Shown piece by piece: positions 10,160 to 18,319 of a DNA stretch of 64,000 bases. A program made the translations under genes and the position numbers. The notes below the pieces were generated by a model. It did no database searches, was not told the origin of the DNA, and worked only from the letters and a program-made list of their open reading frames with translations. This stretch comes from Nonomuraea coxensis DSM 45129 (GTDB lineage Bacteria > Actinomycetota > Actinomycetes > Streptosporangiales > Streptosporangiaceae). The DNA is taken from the NCBI RefSeq assembly GCF_019397265.1, contig NZ_CP068985.1, forward strand, positions 8,336,001 through 8,400,000, in the 5' to 3' direction. Each line of letters opens with the position of its first letter. The stretch's first letter is position 1.

Positions 10160-10187
10160 CTCCGTAACGACTACTCTCCTTACGGAG
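10160..10187. promoter_or_regulatory. Perfect inverted repeat upstream of tetR, probable operator
   Basis: CTCCGTAA at 10160-10167 and TTACGGAG at 10180-10187 are perfect 8-bp inverted arms with a 12-bp spacer, ending 14 nt before the tetR start. Spacing and symmetry fit binding by a TetR dimer, which usually represses its own gene. The right arm includes a GGAG that could also act in ribosome binding. Confidence 0.6.
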
Positions 10188-10201
10188 GTATCAGGATAGA
10201 C

Positions 10202-10819
10202 ATGACCAGATCCACCCGTGAGCGGATCATCGATGAGTCCCTGCGGCTGTTCGCCGAGCGGGGCTACTCCGCCACTTCCGTGGCCGAGATCGAGGCCGCC
10301 TCAGGGCTGTCTCCCGGCGCCGGAGGGCTCTACAGGCACTTCAAGTCCAAGTACGAGGTCCTCGCCGCCGCCATCAACGAACACGCCACCCGTACCCGCA
10401 GTCAGGTGGCCGGCAGCCTGGCCGAGCTGAGCGCCATGGAGTCCTCGGCGGATCTGGAGGAGCGGCTGTCGCTCGTCTGCCGGGCGGGGCTCGCCAAGGT
10501 GCGCGAGGAGTCGGAGCTGACCCGGGTCTTCTTCCGCGACCTCAGCCAGTTCCCCGAGCTGGTCGCCGTCGTACGGGAGGGGCTGCTGCAGCCCATGTTC
10601 GACGCCATCGTCACCTGGTTCCGCGCGCAGCCCGAGTACCGCGACGTCGAGATCGACTGGTGGGGCATCGCGACCGTGCTCGGCGGCGCCGTCGTGCACT
10701 ACCGGCTCTTCCAGGAGACGGTGGGCGAGCTGGCGGGGCACGCGGACAAGGAGCAGTTCGTGACGGCCTGGGTGCGGCTCGCCGTCGGGCTGCTGCCGAG
10801 CCCGGCGCCGGTCAGCTGA
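10202..10819 (+). CDS. TetR family transcriptional regulator
   Basis: 205 residues. The N-terminal helix-turn-helix is canonical: TRERIIDESLRLFAERGYSATSVAEIEAASGLSPGAGGLYRHFKSKYEVL, where YRHFKSKYEVL is the TetR signature. Residues 60-205 form the divergent ligand/dimer domain. The ATG at 10202 is preceded by AGGA at 5-nt spacing; the longer in-frame extension to 10064 lacks family similarity and crosses the operator palindrome. No same-strand target gene is obvious apart from itself, and the downstream helicase-associated gene starts 57 nt later and may be cotranscribed. Confidence 0.9.
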   Translation: MTRSTRERIIDESLRLFAERGYSATSVAEIEAASGLSPGAGGLYRHFKSKYEVLAAAINEHATRTRSQVAGSLAELSAMESSADLEERLSLVCRAGLAKVREESELTRVFFRDLSQFPELVAVVREGLLQPMFDAIVTWFRAQPEYRDVEIDWWGIATVLGGAVVHYRLFQETVGELAGHADKEQFVTAWVRLAVGLLPSPAPVS

Positions 10820-10876
10820 GGCGACTCCCGTCGAGGTCACGTCCGGTAATGCCGCCCCGATCAGGGGGGACATACC

Positions 10877-13255
10877 ATGGCAACGATGGAGTTCACGGAG
10901 TGGATCAGGGGGCGCACCGACGACCAGTTGCGGGCGCTCGTCTCGTCGCGTCCCGAGCTGATCACTCCGGTGCCCGCGCATCTGGAGGGGCTGGCGTCGC
11001 GGGCGGCCAGTCCGTCGGCGATCGGCAGGGCGCTCGACCGGCTCGACCGGTTCACGCTGGCGGTCGTGGAGACGCTGGCGGTCCTGGACGGCCCGGCGAC
11101 GAAGGAGCGCCTGCGCGCCCTCATCGCCGCGGCCCTGCCCACCGGCTCGCCCAGCAACCCGCCGCCCGAGCTTCCCGCCCCCGAGCCGGCGTTGTCGGCG
11201 GCGCTCGACCGGCTGCGCGACCTCGCCCTCGTCTACGGCCCCGACGACGCGCTCGACCTCGGCCCCGGCGTCCGCAAGGTGCTGGAGGACCCGGCCGGCC
11301 TGGGCCCGCGCGCCGTGGAGGCGTTCCGGCACCACCCGCCCGAGCAGCTCGACGAGATGGCCGACGACGTCGCGCCCGGCACCCCGGGCACCGGGAAGGA
11401 ACGCCTGGCCGCGGCGCTGGCCGAGCCCGCCGCGCTGGTCGCGGCCGTGTCGCCCGAGGCGCGGGCCGCGCTCGACCAGCTCGCCTGGGGCCCGCCGACC
11501 GGCCGGGTGCCCAACGCCCGGCGCGAGGTGCGCGTCGCGACCGCCCGTTCCCCCATCGAGGAGCTGCTGGCCCGCGGCCTGCTCGCGGCGACCGGCGAGG
11601 AGAGCGTGACGCTGCCCCGCGAGGTGGGGCTGCACCTGCGCGGCGGCCGGGTGCACCGGGGGCTGCTCGCGGTGCCGCCGCCGCTGGAGGGCGCCGAGCG
11701 CGACCGGGAGCTGGCCGACCGTACGGCTGCCGGGCAGGCGTTCATGTTCGTCCGCGCGGTCGAGGAGCTGTGCGAGCGGTGGAGCATCGAGCCGCCTGGC
11801 GTGCTGCGCACGGGCGGGCTCGGCGTACGCGACCTGAAACGCACGGCGGCCGAGCTGGACCTGCCGGAGTGGGTGACGGCGCTGGTCGTCGAGGTGGCGC
11901 ACGCGGCCGGGCTGATCGCGGCCGGCGGCGGCGTGGACGGCGAGTGGCTGCCGACCCCCGGCTACGACCTGTGGCGGGTGAGGGGCACCGCCGACCGTTG
12001 GGCCGCGCTGGCCGCGACCTGGCTGCACATGGACCGCGTGCCCGGCCTGGTGGGCGACCGGGACGAACGCGACCGCCCGCTCAACGCGCTGCACGCCGAT
12101 CTGCGCCGCTCGGCCGCGCCCGGGGTGCGCGCGGCGACGCTGGGGGTGCTGGCGGCGGCGCCGGGCCGCGCGCCGTCCCGCGACGCGGTGCTCGAACGCC
12201 TGGCCTGGGAGCAGCCGCGCCGCCGGGGGCCGCTGCGCGAGCACCTGACCGAGTTCGCCCTGCGCGAGGCCGAGCAGATCGGCGTGACCGGCCTCGGCGC
12301 GCTGTCCGGGCACGGGCGGGCGCTGCTGGAGGGCGGCGACACGGGGGCGGCGGCGGCCACGCTGGCGCCGCTGCTGCCCGAGCCGGTCGATCACGTGCTG
12401 CTGCAGGCCGACCTGACCGCGGTCGCGCCGGGCCCGCTGACCAGTGAGCTCAACCGGTGGATGACGCTCACCGCCGACGTCGAGTCGAAGGGCGGGGCCA
12501 CCGTCTACCGGTTCAGCGAGCAGTCGATCCGCCGGGCGCTCGACGCGGGCCACGGCGGCGAGGAGCTGCTGGCGATGCTGGCCCGCCACTCGGCCACGCC
12601 GGTGCCGCAGGCGCTGTCCTACCTGGTGGGCGACGTGGCGCGGCGGCACGGGCGGATCAGGGTGGGCACGGCGAGCGCGTACGTCCGCTGCGACGACCCG
12701 GCGCTGCTCGACCAGATCACGGCCGACCGGCGCTCGGCCGCGCTGCGGCTGCGCCGGCTCGCCCCGACGGTCATCGCCTCCCGTTCCTCGCGGGCGGCGC
12801 TGGTCGACTCGCTGCGCGCCATGGGCTACTCCCCGGTCGCCGAGTCGCTCGACGGGGACGTGATCATCTCGCAGCTCGACAGCAGGCGTACCGAGGCGGC
12901 GCCGCCGGTGCGCGCGGTGGCCTCGGCCAACGGCATCGATCCCGACGTGGCGGCGGCGGCCGTACGGGCGCTGCGCGCGGGCGACGCGGCGCATCTGTCC
13001 CGGCGCGAGCCCGCGGACGCCCCCAACGGCCAGGTCCCGCGCGGCCCGGCGACGGCCACGATCTCGGCCCTCCAGGAGGCCATCAAACAGGGCGTACGGG
13101 TGTGGATCGGCTATCTCGACTCGCAGGGCAACGCGACCTCGCGCATCCTGGAGCCGGCCAGGATGGAGGGCGGCTACCTGACGGCGTACGACGAGACCAG
13201 GGCCGCCGTCCACCGCTTCGCGCTGCACCGCATCACCGGCGTCGCGGGAGTCTAG
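10877..13255 (+). CDS. Helicase-associated domain protein (XPB/Ssl2-type partner)
   Basis: 792 residues. The N-terminal MEFTEWIRGRTDDQLRALVSSRPELITPVP followed by RALDRLDRFTLAVVETLAVLDGPAT is characteristic of actinobacterial proteins annotated helicase-associated domain-containing. The C-terminal third, around VDHVLLQADLTAVAPGPLTSEL...GGATVYRFSEQSIRRALDAGHGGEELLAMLARHSATPVPQALSYLVGDVARRHGRIRVG, is the Helicase_C_3-type domain shared with the N-terminal part of bacterial XPB. A WYL-like end (AIKQGVRVWIGYLDSQGNATSRILEPARMEGGYLTAYDE) closes the protein. No Walker motifs are present, so it is not itself a helicase. It presumably works with the XPB helicase at 20.5 kb in DNA repair; their proximity supports this. 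Confidence 0.85.
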   Translation: MATMEFTEWIRGRTDDQLRALVSSRPELITPVPAHLEGLASRAASPSAIGRALDRLDRFTLAVVETLAVLDGPATKERLRALIAAALPTGSPSNPPPELPAPEPALSAALDRLRDLALVYGPDDALDLGPGVRKVLEDPAGLGPRAVEAFRHHPPEQLDEMADDVAPGTPGTGKERLAAALAEPAALVAAVSPEARAALDQLAWGPPTGRVPNARREVRVATARSPIEELLARGLLAATGEESVTLPREVGLHLRGGRVHRGLLAVPPPLEGAERDRELADRTAAGQAFMFVRAVEELCERWSIEPPGVLRTGGLGVRDLKRTAAELDLPEWVTALVVEVAHAAGLIAAGGGVDGEWLPTPGYDLWRVRGTADRWAALAATWLHMDRVPGLVGDRDERDRPLNALHADLRRSAAPGVRAATLGVLAAAPGRAPSRDAVLERLAWEQPRRRGPLREHLTEFALREAEQIGVTGLGALSGHGRALLEGGDTGAAAATLAPLLPEPVDHVLLQADLTAVAPGPLTSELNRWMTLTADVESKGGATVYRFSEQSIRRALDAGHGGEELLAMLARHSATPVPQALSYLVGDVARRHGRIRVGTASAYVRCDDPALLDQITADRRSAALRLRRLAPTVIASRSSRAALVDSLRAMGYSPVAESLDGDVIISQLDSRRTEAAPPVRAVASANGIDPDVAAAAVRALRAGDAAHLSRREPADAPNGQVPRGPATATISALQEAIKQGVRVWIGYLDSQGNATSRILEPARMEGGYLTAYDETRAAVHRFALHRITGVAGV

Positions 13256-14616
13256 GCGTCCGGCATCATGCGCCTGGCCACCGCCGCGGCCGGGCCGTCG
13301 CCGGCGGACAGCCGCCGCAGGGCCCGTTCGCAGTCGGCCGGGTAGCGCAGGGCCAGGTCGCCGCCCAGCGCCACGGCGGCCGTGACGGCGCGGGCGGGGT
13401 CGGCCGCCCAGTCCAGCGCCAGCCGGAGCGCCTCGGGGGCGAGGGTGTCGCGGGCGCACATGGACGACAGCGCCTCCGCCGCCGCCAGCCGCTCCCCCGC
13501 CGTGCCCGCCGCCCACACCTCCAGGAACTCGGCCCTGGCCTCCTTGAGCGCGTACGCGGCCAGCGCCGCCACGCCCTCGGCGGCCCGGCCGCGCACCTCG
13601 GGCTCCTCGGCGGCCAGCGACCTGACCCAGGCGCGCAGCGGCTGCCACAGCCAGAACCCGTACCGGGCGGCCAGCTCGGCCAGCACCTGCCCGCGGTGTT
13701 CGGGGGTCGGGAAGCCGGCCTGCCCGCCGGCGCGGCTGATGAGCGGGTGAGGCCCAGAGGGCGTGGGCGGGCCGTTCTCGTGCGCCTGCCAGATCGGGTC
13801 GAGCCGGGCGAGCCGCGCCTCGAAGACCGCCTCGGGCAGCGGCGCGGTGAACGCGAGCGCCGCCGCGGCCAGCACCTCCCGCATGGCCGGCTTGGTGTCG
13901 AACCAGGCGGCGACCTCCTCGGCCGCCCGCACCGCGCCCGCCTGTTCCCCGTCCGGCGCGAGCCCGGCGGCCAGCCGGACGACCTGGGCGGGCGTGGGCA
14001 GCTCGGCCGCCCGGTGCCGGGCCTTGACGAGTGTGTCGGGGGCCACTCCGGCGCGCAGCCGGTACGTGCTGACGCACAGGTCGAACAGCTCCCGGGGGTC
14101 GGGCGCGGCCCAGGGCTGCTCGGCCTCCACGGCCCGCGAGGGCGCGCCGTCGCGGGTGATGACGAGGTAGGAGCCCAGCTCGGCCAGTTTGCGCGCCAGC
14201 CCGGCCAGCTCGGCGGGGTCGGTGCTCGCGGCGATCCAGTCGTGCAGCAGGTACGCCCGTCCCGGCGCGTACTCGGTCCCGCCGAGCAGCTCGGCGACGG
14301 TGCCGGCGGGCGACAGGACGGTGATCGTGCTCTCGGCCAGCGACATGCGCGACAGCAGGGCCAGCCCGCCCAGCCGCTTGCCGATCTCTCCCTCGCCCAC
14401 CAGCACGAGCAGGTGGCGGGCGGAGAGCCTGCGCACCGCCTCGGGGAAGCAGGGCGGCTCCAGGTAGGAGCGCAGCAGGGCGTCGGCCTCCCGCCGCGCG
14501 AGCTCGCGGGGGACGGGCCGGATGGTCGCCGGCGGCCGGCCGCCGGGCGCGGGACGGCCGCGCGTGAGCGCGTGGCCGTCGAGGTCGAGCTCGCCTGATT
14601 GAGGCGTGTCGGTCAC
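13252..14616 (-). CDS. STAND-like P-loop protein with degenerate Walker A, function unknown
   Basis: 454 residues from the GTG at 14616, chosen because GAGGTGA sits 5 nt upstream. Around residues 70-80, LLVLVGEGEIGKRLGGLALL reads as a P-loop (GxxxxGK) in which the usual Ser/Thr after the Lys is Arg. RAYLLHDWIAAS looks like a Walker B strand and LGSYLVITRDGA a sensor-like strand. This order resembles novel STAND NTPases (nSTAND3-like). The C-terminal half is helical and repeat-like (PEVRGRAAEGVAALAAYALKEARAEFLEVW). No effector domain is visible at either end. Its stop overlaps the convergent helicase-associated gene by 4 bp. Family assignment is tentative. Confidence 0.55.
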   Translation of the reverse strand: MTDTPQSGELDLDGHALTRGRPAPGGRPPATIRPVPRELARREADALLRSYLEPPCFPEAVRRLSARHLLVLVGEGEIGKRLGGLALLSRMSLAESTITVLSPAGTVAELLGGTEYAPGRAYLLHDWIAASTDPAELAGLARKLAELGSYLVITRDGAPSRAVEAEQPWAAPDPRELFDLCVSTYRLRAGVAPDTLVKARHRAAELPTPAQVVRLAAGLAPDGEQAGAVRAAEEVAAWFDTKPAMREVLAAAALAFTAPLPEAVFEARLARLDPIWQAHENGPPTPSGPHPLISRAGGQAGFPTPEHRGQVLAELAARYGFWLWQPLRAWVRSLAAEEPEVRGRAAEGVAALAAYALKEARAEFLEVWAAGTAGERLAAAEALSSMCARDTLAPEALRLALDWAADPARAVTAAVALGGDLALRYPADCERALRRLSAGDGPAAAVARRMMPDA

Positions 14617-14924
14617 GAAGTCACCTCGGGGCTGGACACGAAACTTGTCTCCACCAATTACCGCGCGGGCACGACTTTCTCCGTGCCGCACGAGCCGGTC
14701 GCGCTGCGTCATCGTGCCAGCCTGACCAGGTGTTTCCTTACCGGGACGCCGACCCGCGTCCTGGATCTCCCACATTTACACGATCCGGGCCGCCGTGAAT
14801 ACTCGAATGACCCGAGTAGGAGATATCACTTTATTTACCGATAATGAAGACATCTTCGACAGTGATCAGTCAAGAGGGTGAAAGGGTCTTGACGCCGCGC
14901 TCCCCCGCGCAGCAGGTTGGGCAT
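14617..14924. promoter_or_regulatory. Divergent intergenic region before the acyl-CoA synthetase
   Basis: About 300 bases between divergent genes, noticeably AT-richer near 14820-14860. TACTCG at 14800-14805 and CGAGTA at 14813-14818 form an inverted repeat with a 7-nt spacer, a possible operator. A GAGGGTGAAAGGG sequence at about 14875-14887 could be a ribosome site for an in-frame TTG at 14889. No gene is seen. Confidence 0.35.
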
Positions 14925-15983
14925 GTGACCGAGCAAACGCTGGGCCGACTGGCCGAGGAGTCCTGGGGCCGTTTCGCCGACCACGACGCGATGTACTACG
15001 AAGGGGTCTGGCACCGCAGTCACGAGCTCGCGGAGCGCGCGCGCCGGATGTGCGGCGGCTTCGTCGCGGCGGGCGTCCGGCCCGGCGACCGGGTGGCCGT
15101 CATGATGGCTAACTCCCCCGAGGTCCCGGTGCTCTACCAGGCCCTGTGGGCGGCCGGCGCGGTGGTGACCCCCGTGGTGTTCCTGGTGGGCGCGGAGGAA
15201 CTGCGGCACATCCTGCTCGACAGCGGCGCCGTGGCCGTCGTCACCTCCCCCGAGCTGGAGGCCACCGTACGGGCCACGGGCGTGGACATCCCCGTCCACG
15301 TGGACACCGCCGAGCTCGAACGGGCCCCCGGGCACGGCCCCGTCGCGCGCGGCCCCGGCGACCTGGCCGCCCTCATGTACACGGGCGGCACCACCGGCCG
15401 CGCCAAGGGCGTCATGCTCAGCCACCGCGGCCTCTGGCAGGTGGGCAAGGCCGTCTGGGACACGTCGTACCAGGAGGGCAAGAACCGGATCATCGTGCCG
15501 GTGCCGTTGTCGCACTCGTACGGGCTGATCGTCACGATCGCCTGGATGCACGCCACCGAGCCGCAGCACGCGGTGCTCATGCGCTGGTTCGACCCCGGGC
15601 AGTTCCTCAAGCTGGCCGCCGGGCAGCGCGTCCACTACGGCACCGTCGTGCCCGCCATGCTCCAGATGCTGCTCGCCGAGCCGCTGGAGTCGTACCCGCT
15701 GCCCGAGCTGTCCCACCTCACCTGCGGCGCCGCCCCGCTCGGCCGGAGCCTGCTGGAGGAGTTCGAGCGCCGCCTGCCCGGCGTGCGGATCCTGGAGGGC
15801 TACGGCCTGACCGAGACCTGCGCGGTCACCACCTTCAACCCGCCGGGACGGCGCAGGATCGGCAGCGTCGGCCTACCGCTGCCCGGCTACTCGATCACCG
15901 TCCGCGACAGCGACGGCGAGGCGGTGGAGGCCGGGGAGGTCGGCGAGATCTGCGTCTCGGGCGAGCCGCTGATGCTCGGCTAC
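14925..15983 (+). pseudogene. Acyl-CoA synthetase, 5' part, interrupted by insertion sequences
   Basis: N-terminal 353 residues of a class I adenylate-forming enzyme (AMP-binding). It has the A3 P-loop-like motif MYTGGTTGRAKGVMLSHRG (about residue 150), the A4/A5 region with ILEGYGLTETCAVTTFNP (about residue 290), and ends at GEICVSGEPLMLGY, where homologues continue WG. The missing part resumes at 19568. Starts at TTG 14889 or ATG 14844 are also possible. The likely original function is activation of a fatty or other carboxylic acid to its CoA thioester. The gene cannot make an intact enzyme in this arrangement. Confidence 0.85.
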
Positions 15984-16013
15984 CCTGGGTCGTCCGCAGT
16001 GCTCCGGCCTTCA

Positions 16014-16040
16014 GGACCCCGTTGGGGATCTCTCATTACG
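16014..16040 (+). repeat. Left terminal inverted repeat of the IS1182-family element
   Basis: Begins GGACCCCGTTGGGGATC and ends CATTACG; perfectly complementary to 17772-17798. It contains the transposase stop codon (16036-16038) and also a small internal CCCCGTTGGGG hairpin. Confidence 0.9.
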
Positions 16041-17697
16041 CGCATCTGCCGAGCAATCGGGATAAATGGGTTCTTCGTGTTGGATCAGGTTGAATGCCGT
16101 GTTCCCAGGCGTGGATGCGGATCAGGTTGACGGCTGCTGCGGCCAGGCAGTGGCCCAGGTGGGTGCGTTGCAGGCCGTGGTAGCGGCTGCGGCGCAGGCC
16201 GGTGCGGGAGGTCAGCTGGTGGATGGTGGCCTCGATGCCGGCGCGCGGCCGATAGCGGTGCCGCCAGGCGGGGGTGTCCTGCTCGTGGCGGCGTTGCTGG
16301 AGGGCGGCCCGCTGGCGGGGGTGGCGCAGGGTCAGCGTCCGTCCCCACTGCGGGTTGTCGGCCGTGGTGCAACGCTGCCGCAGCGGGCAGGCGCGGCAGC
16401 CGGCGGCGGCGAAACGTACCTGGATAACGGGGACGCCCCTGGCCGAGTGGGCCGGGACCCAGGAGATGCTGGTTTGCCCGCCGGGGCAGACGGCGGTGCG
16501 CGCCTGGTCGTCGATGCGGAAGTCCTCGTGGGTGAAGCGGCCGTCAGCCGCGGCCGCGGTGATGGGGCGGGCCGGGCCGATGAGGACGACGCCGCGGGTG
16601 CCGGCGGCCTCGACCAGGTTCGCCGCGGTGACGTAGCCGCTGTCGAGCAGGTGCTCGGCGGGCAGCAGACCGCGTCGCTCAAGACGCTGGTGGATGCCCG
16701 GCAGCGCGGCGCTGTCATCACCGTCGGCGGCGGTGCCGGTGGCCACGTCCGTGATCAGGCGGGGCGCGTCCGCCTCGCAGGTCTCGGTCACGTGCAGGGT
16801 GTAGCCGACCCAGCCCTGCCCGCGCTTGACCCCGTAGCGGGCCTGCGGGTCGTGCGGGCTGGCCATGCGCTGGGCCCCGGGCGGCAACTGTGCGCCTTCG
16901 CGGGCCTGCACGCCGTGCTCGTCGCGCAGGTACTGCTCATCCCAGCAGCGGCGCAGCGCCGCCAGGGCGGGGATCAGAGGCAGCCATGCCGGCGCCTTCG
17001 CATCCTCGATCTTCTCCAGCAGGAAGAAGCCGTCTTCGCCCACCTGCCGCAGCCATTGCTCGCGATCGGCACCAGGCAGGTCCCCGTGCCAGGAGTCGAT
17101 CCGCTCCCCATAGCGGCGCAGCCACCGCTCCTCCTGCCCTGCCAGCACCTCCTCAAGCCAGGACGGGTGCGCAGCGGCCAGGGCCTCCAGCGCCGTGCGC
17201 AGCACCTCGCCGACGAACTCCATCCGGTTGAGCAGCCGCACATCGGCCAAGACCTTGGTGGAATCCGTCCGCTGCCGCCCGCGCGGGCGCAGCAGCCCGC
17301 GAGCGGCGGCTGCCTCCAGCACCGCCTCGAAGATCTTCTCCTCCAGGCCGTGCTCGGCCAGCCGTGCGCGGAAGTCGCTGAGCACGCTGTGGTCGAACCC
17401 CGGGTCTGTCAGCTCCAGCCCCAAAAGGTATTTCCAGTCCATCCGGGCTCGCACCGCCTCGGCCGCCTGCCTGTCGGAGAGGTTGTCGGCGTACTGCAAC
17501 ACCGACACCGCCGCCAGCGCGCCCGGCGAGATGGCCGGGCGCCCATCGGCTGGAAACGCCTCGGCGAACAACTCGTCGGAGAACACCTCGCCCAGCGCAT
17601 CACGCAGCCACACCGCCAGGGTGCCCTTGGGGAAGGCCGCCGCGACCACCCGGGCCGTCAGCTCGGGCACCTGTCGCCCACGTCGCTTCTCCAGCAT
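16036..17697 (-). CDS. IS1182-family DDE transposase
   Basis: 553 residues from the ATG at 17697 (GGGAG 9 nt upstream; an in-frame ATG at 17736 is possible). The N-terminal DUF772-like region contains FPADGRPAISPGALAAVSVLQYADNLSDRQAAEAVRARMDWKYLLGLEL, typical of IS1182/IS5-related transposases. Catalytic acids fit RTDSTKVLADVRLLNR (first Asp), HLLDSGYVTAANL (second Asp) and RAGIEATIHQLTSRTGLRRSRYHG (Glu). A CxxC-type zinc ribbon-like segment, AAGCRACPLRQRCT, lies before it. The frame is uninterrupted and the ends are intact, so the element may still be able to move. The stop codon lies inside the left repeat. Confidence 0.92.
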   Translation of the reverse strand: MLEKRRGRQVPELTARVVAAAFPKGTLAVWLRDALGEVFSDELFAEAFPADGRPAISPGALAAVSVLQYADNLSDRQAAEAVRARMDWKYLLGLELTDPGFDHSVLSDFRARLAEHGLEEKIFEAVLEAAAARGLLRPRGRQRTDSTKVLADVRLLNRMEFVGEVLRTALEALAAAHPSWLEEVLAGQEERWLRRYGERIDSWHGDLPGADREQWLRQVGEDGFFLLEKIEDAKAPAWLPLIPALAALRRCWDEQYLRDEHGVQAREGAQLPPGAQRMASPHDPQARYGVKRGQGWVGYTLHVTETCEADAPRLITDVATGTAADGDDSAALPGIHQRLERRGLLPAEHLLDSGYVTAANLVEAAGTRGVVLIGPARPITAAAADGRFTHEDFRIDDQARTAVCPGGQTSISWVPAHSARGVPVIQVRFAAAGCRACPLRQRCTTADNPQWGRTLTLRHPRQRAALQQRRHEQDTPAWRHRYRPRAGIEATIHQLTSRTGLRRSRYHGLQRTHLGHCLAAAAVNLIRIHAWEHGIQPDPTRRTHLSRLLGRCA

Positions 17698-17771
17698 CGA
17701 TCTCGTCTCCCTCGCCCACGCGCCGCCTTTCACCATCAGTGTCGATTTGATAGCTCAATGAACACAATGGT

Positions 17772-17798
17772 CGTAATGAGAGATCCCCAACGGGGTCC
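17772..17798 (-). repeat. Right terminal inverted repeat of the IS1182-family element
   Basis: Perfect reverse complement of 16014-16040 over 27 bp, followed directly by the TTCA duplication at 17799-17802. Confidence 0.9.
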
Positions 17799-17871
17799 TT
17801 CAGGCCGGGGGTGAAGCGGACTCTCCCGCGGAGCGGGGCAGGGAAAGCCGGACCCCCGGGCGATCCGGCGT

Positions 17872-18297
17872 CTACCCGGCTCGGACCGGGCGGTTCTGTT
17901 GCTCGATGTACTGCCGCAGGACACTGATCGCGGCGCCGCCCACGCTTCCTGCGAAGTAGGAGCCCGACCACAGCTTGCTGGCCCGGTAGTAGTGGCGGGC
18001 CAGTTCGGGGAACTCCTGGCGCATTCGCCGTGACGAGACGCCCTTGAGCGAGTTGACCAGGCGAGACAGTGCGACCTTCGGCGGGAAGTTCACCAGCAGG
18101 TGGACGTGGTTGCTCCCGCCGTTGAACTCGCTCAGCTCGGTCTCGAAGTCGGCGCACACGTCCCGCATGATCTCTTCCATCCGGTTCAGGTGGGCGTCGG
18201 TGAATACCGGATGCCGGAACTTTGTCACGAAAACCAAGTGTGCGTGCAGGACGAAAACGCAGTGCCTGCCTGTTCTGATGTCTCCATGTTCACCCAT
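17872..18297 (-). CDS. tnpA: IS200/IS605-type TnpA (Y1 HUH transposase)
   Basis: About 141 residues, usual TnpA length, from the ATG at 18297. It has CVFVLHAHLVFVTKFRHPVF at the N-terminus, the HUH metal motif in NGGSNHVHLLVNFPP, and the catalytic tyrosine in AISVLRQYIEQQ following WSGSYFAGSVGG. All key residues are present. TnpA moves the element as single-stranded DNA by recognising the subterminal hairpins. It is divergent from tnpB with start codons 22 nt apart. The left-end hairpin it would need is split by the nested IS, so this copy is probably immobile despite an intact enzyme. Confidence 0.9.
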   Translation of the reverse strand: MGEHGDIRTGRHCVFVLHAHLVFVTKFRHPVFTDAHLNRMEEIMRDVCADFETELSEFNGGSNHVHLLVNFPPKVALSRLVNSLKGVSSRRMRQEFPELARHYYRASKLWSGSYFAGSVGGAAISVLRQYIEQQNRPVRAG

Positions 18298-18319
18298 AGG
18301 CCAATGGTACGATCTTGGC

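Larger units (their letters stand above)
16014..17798 (-). mobile_element. IS1182-family insertion sequence, nested in the IS605 left-end hairpin
   Basis: 1785 bp bounded by perfect 27-bp terminal inverted repeats (16014-16040 and 17772-17798) and by a 4-bp direct duplication TTCA (16010-16013 and 17799-17802). One intact transposase gene fills the element. Rejoining the flanks recreates CCGGCCTTCAGGCCGG, so the element entered exactly in the loop of a perfect hairpin. Confidence 0.9.
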
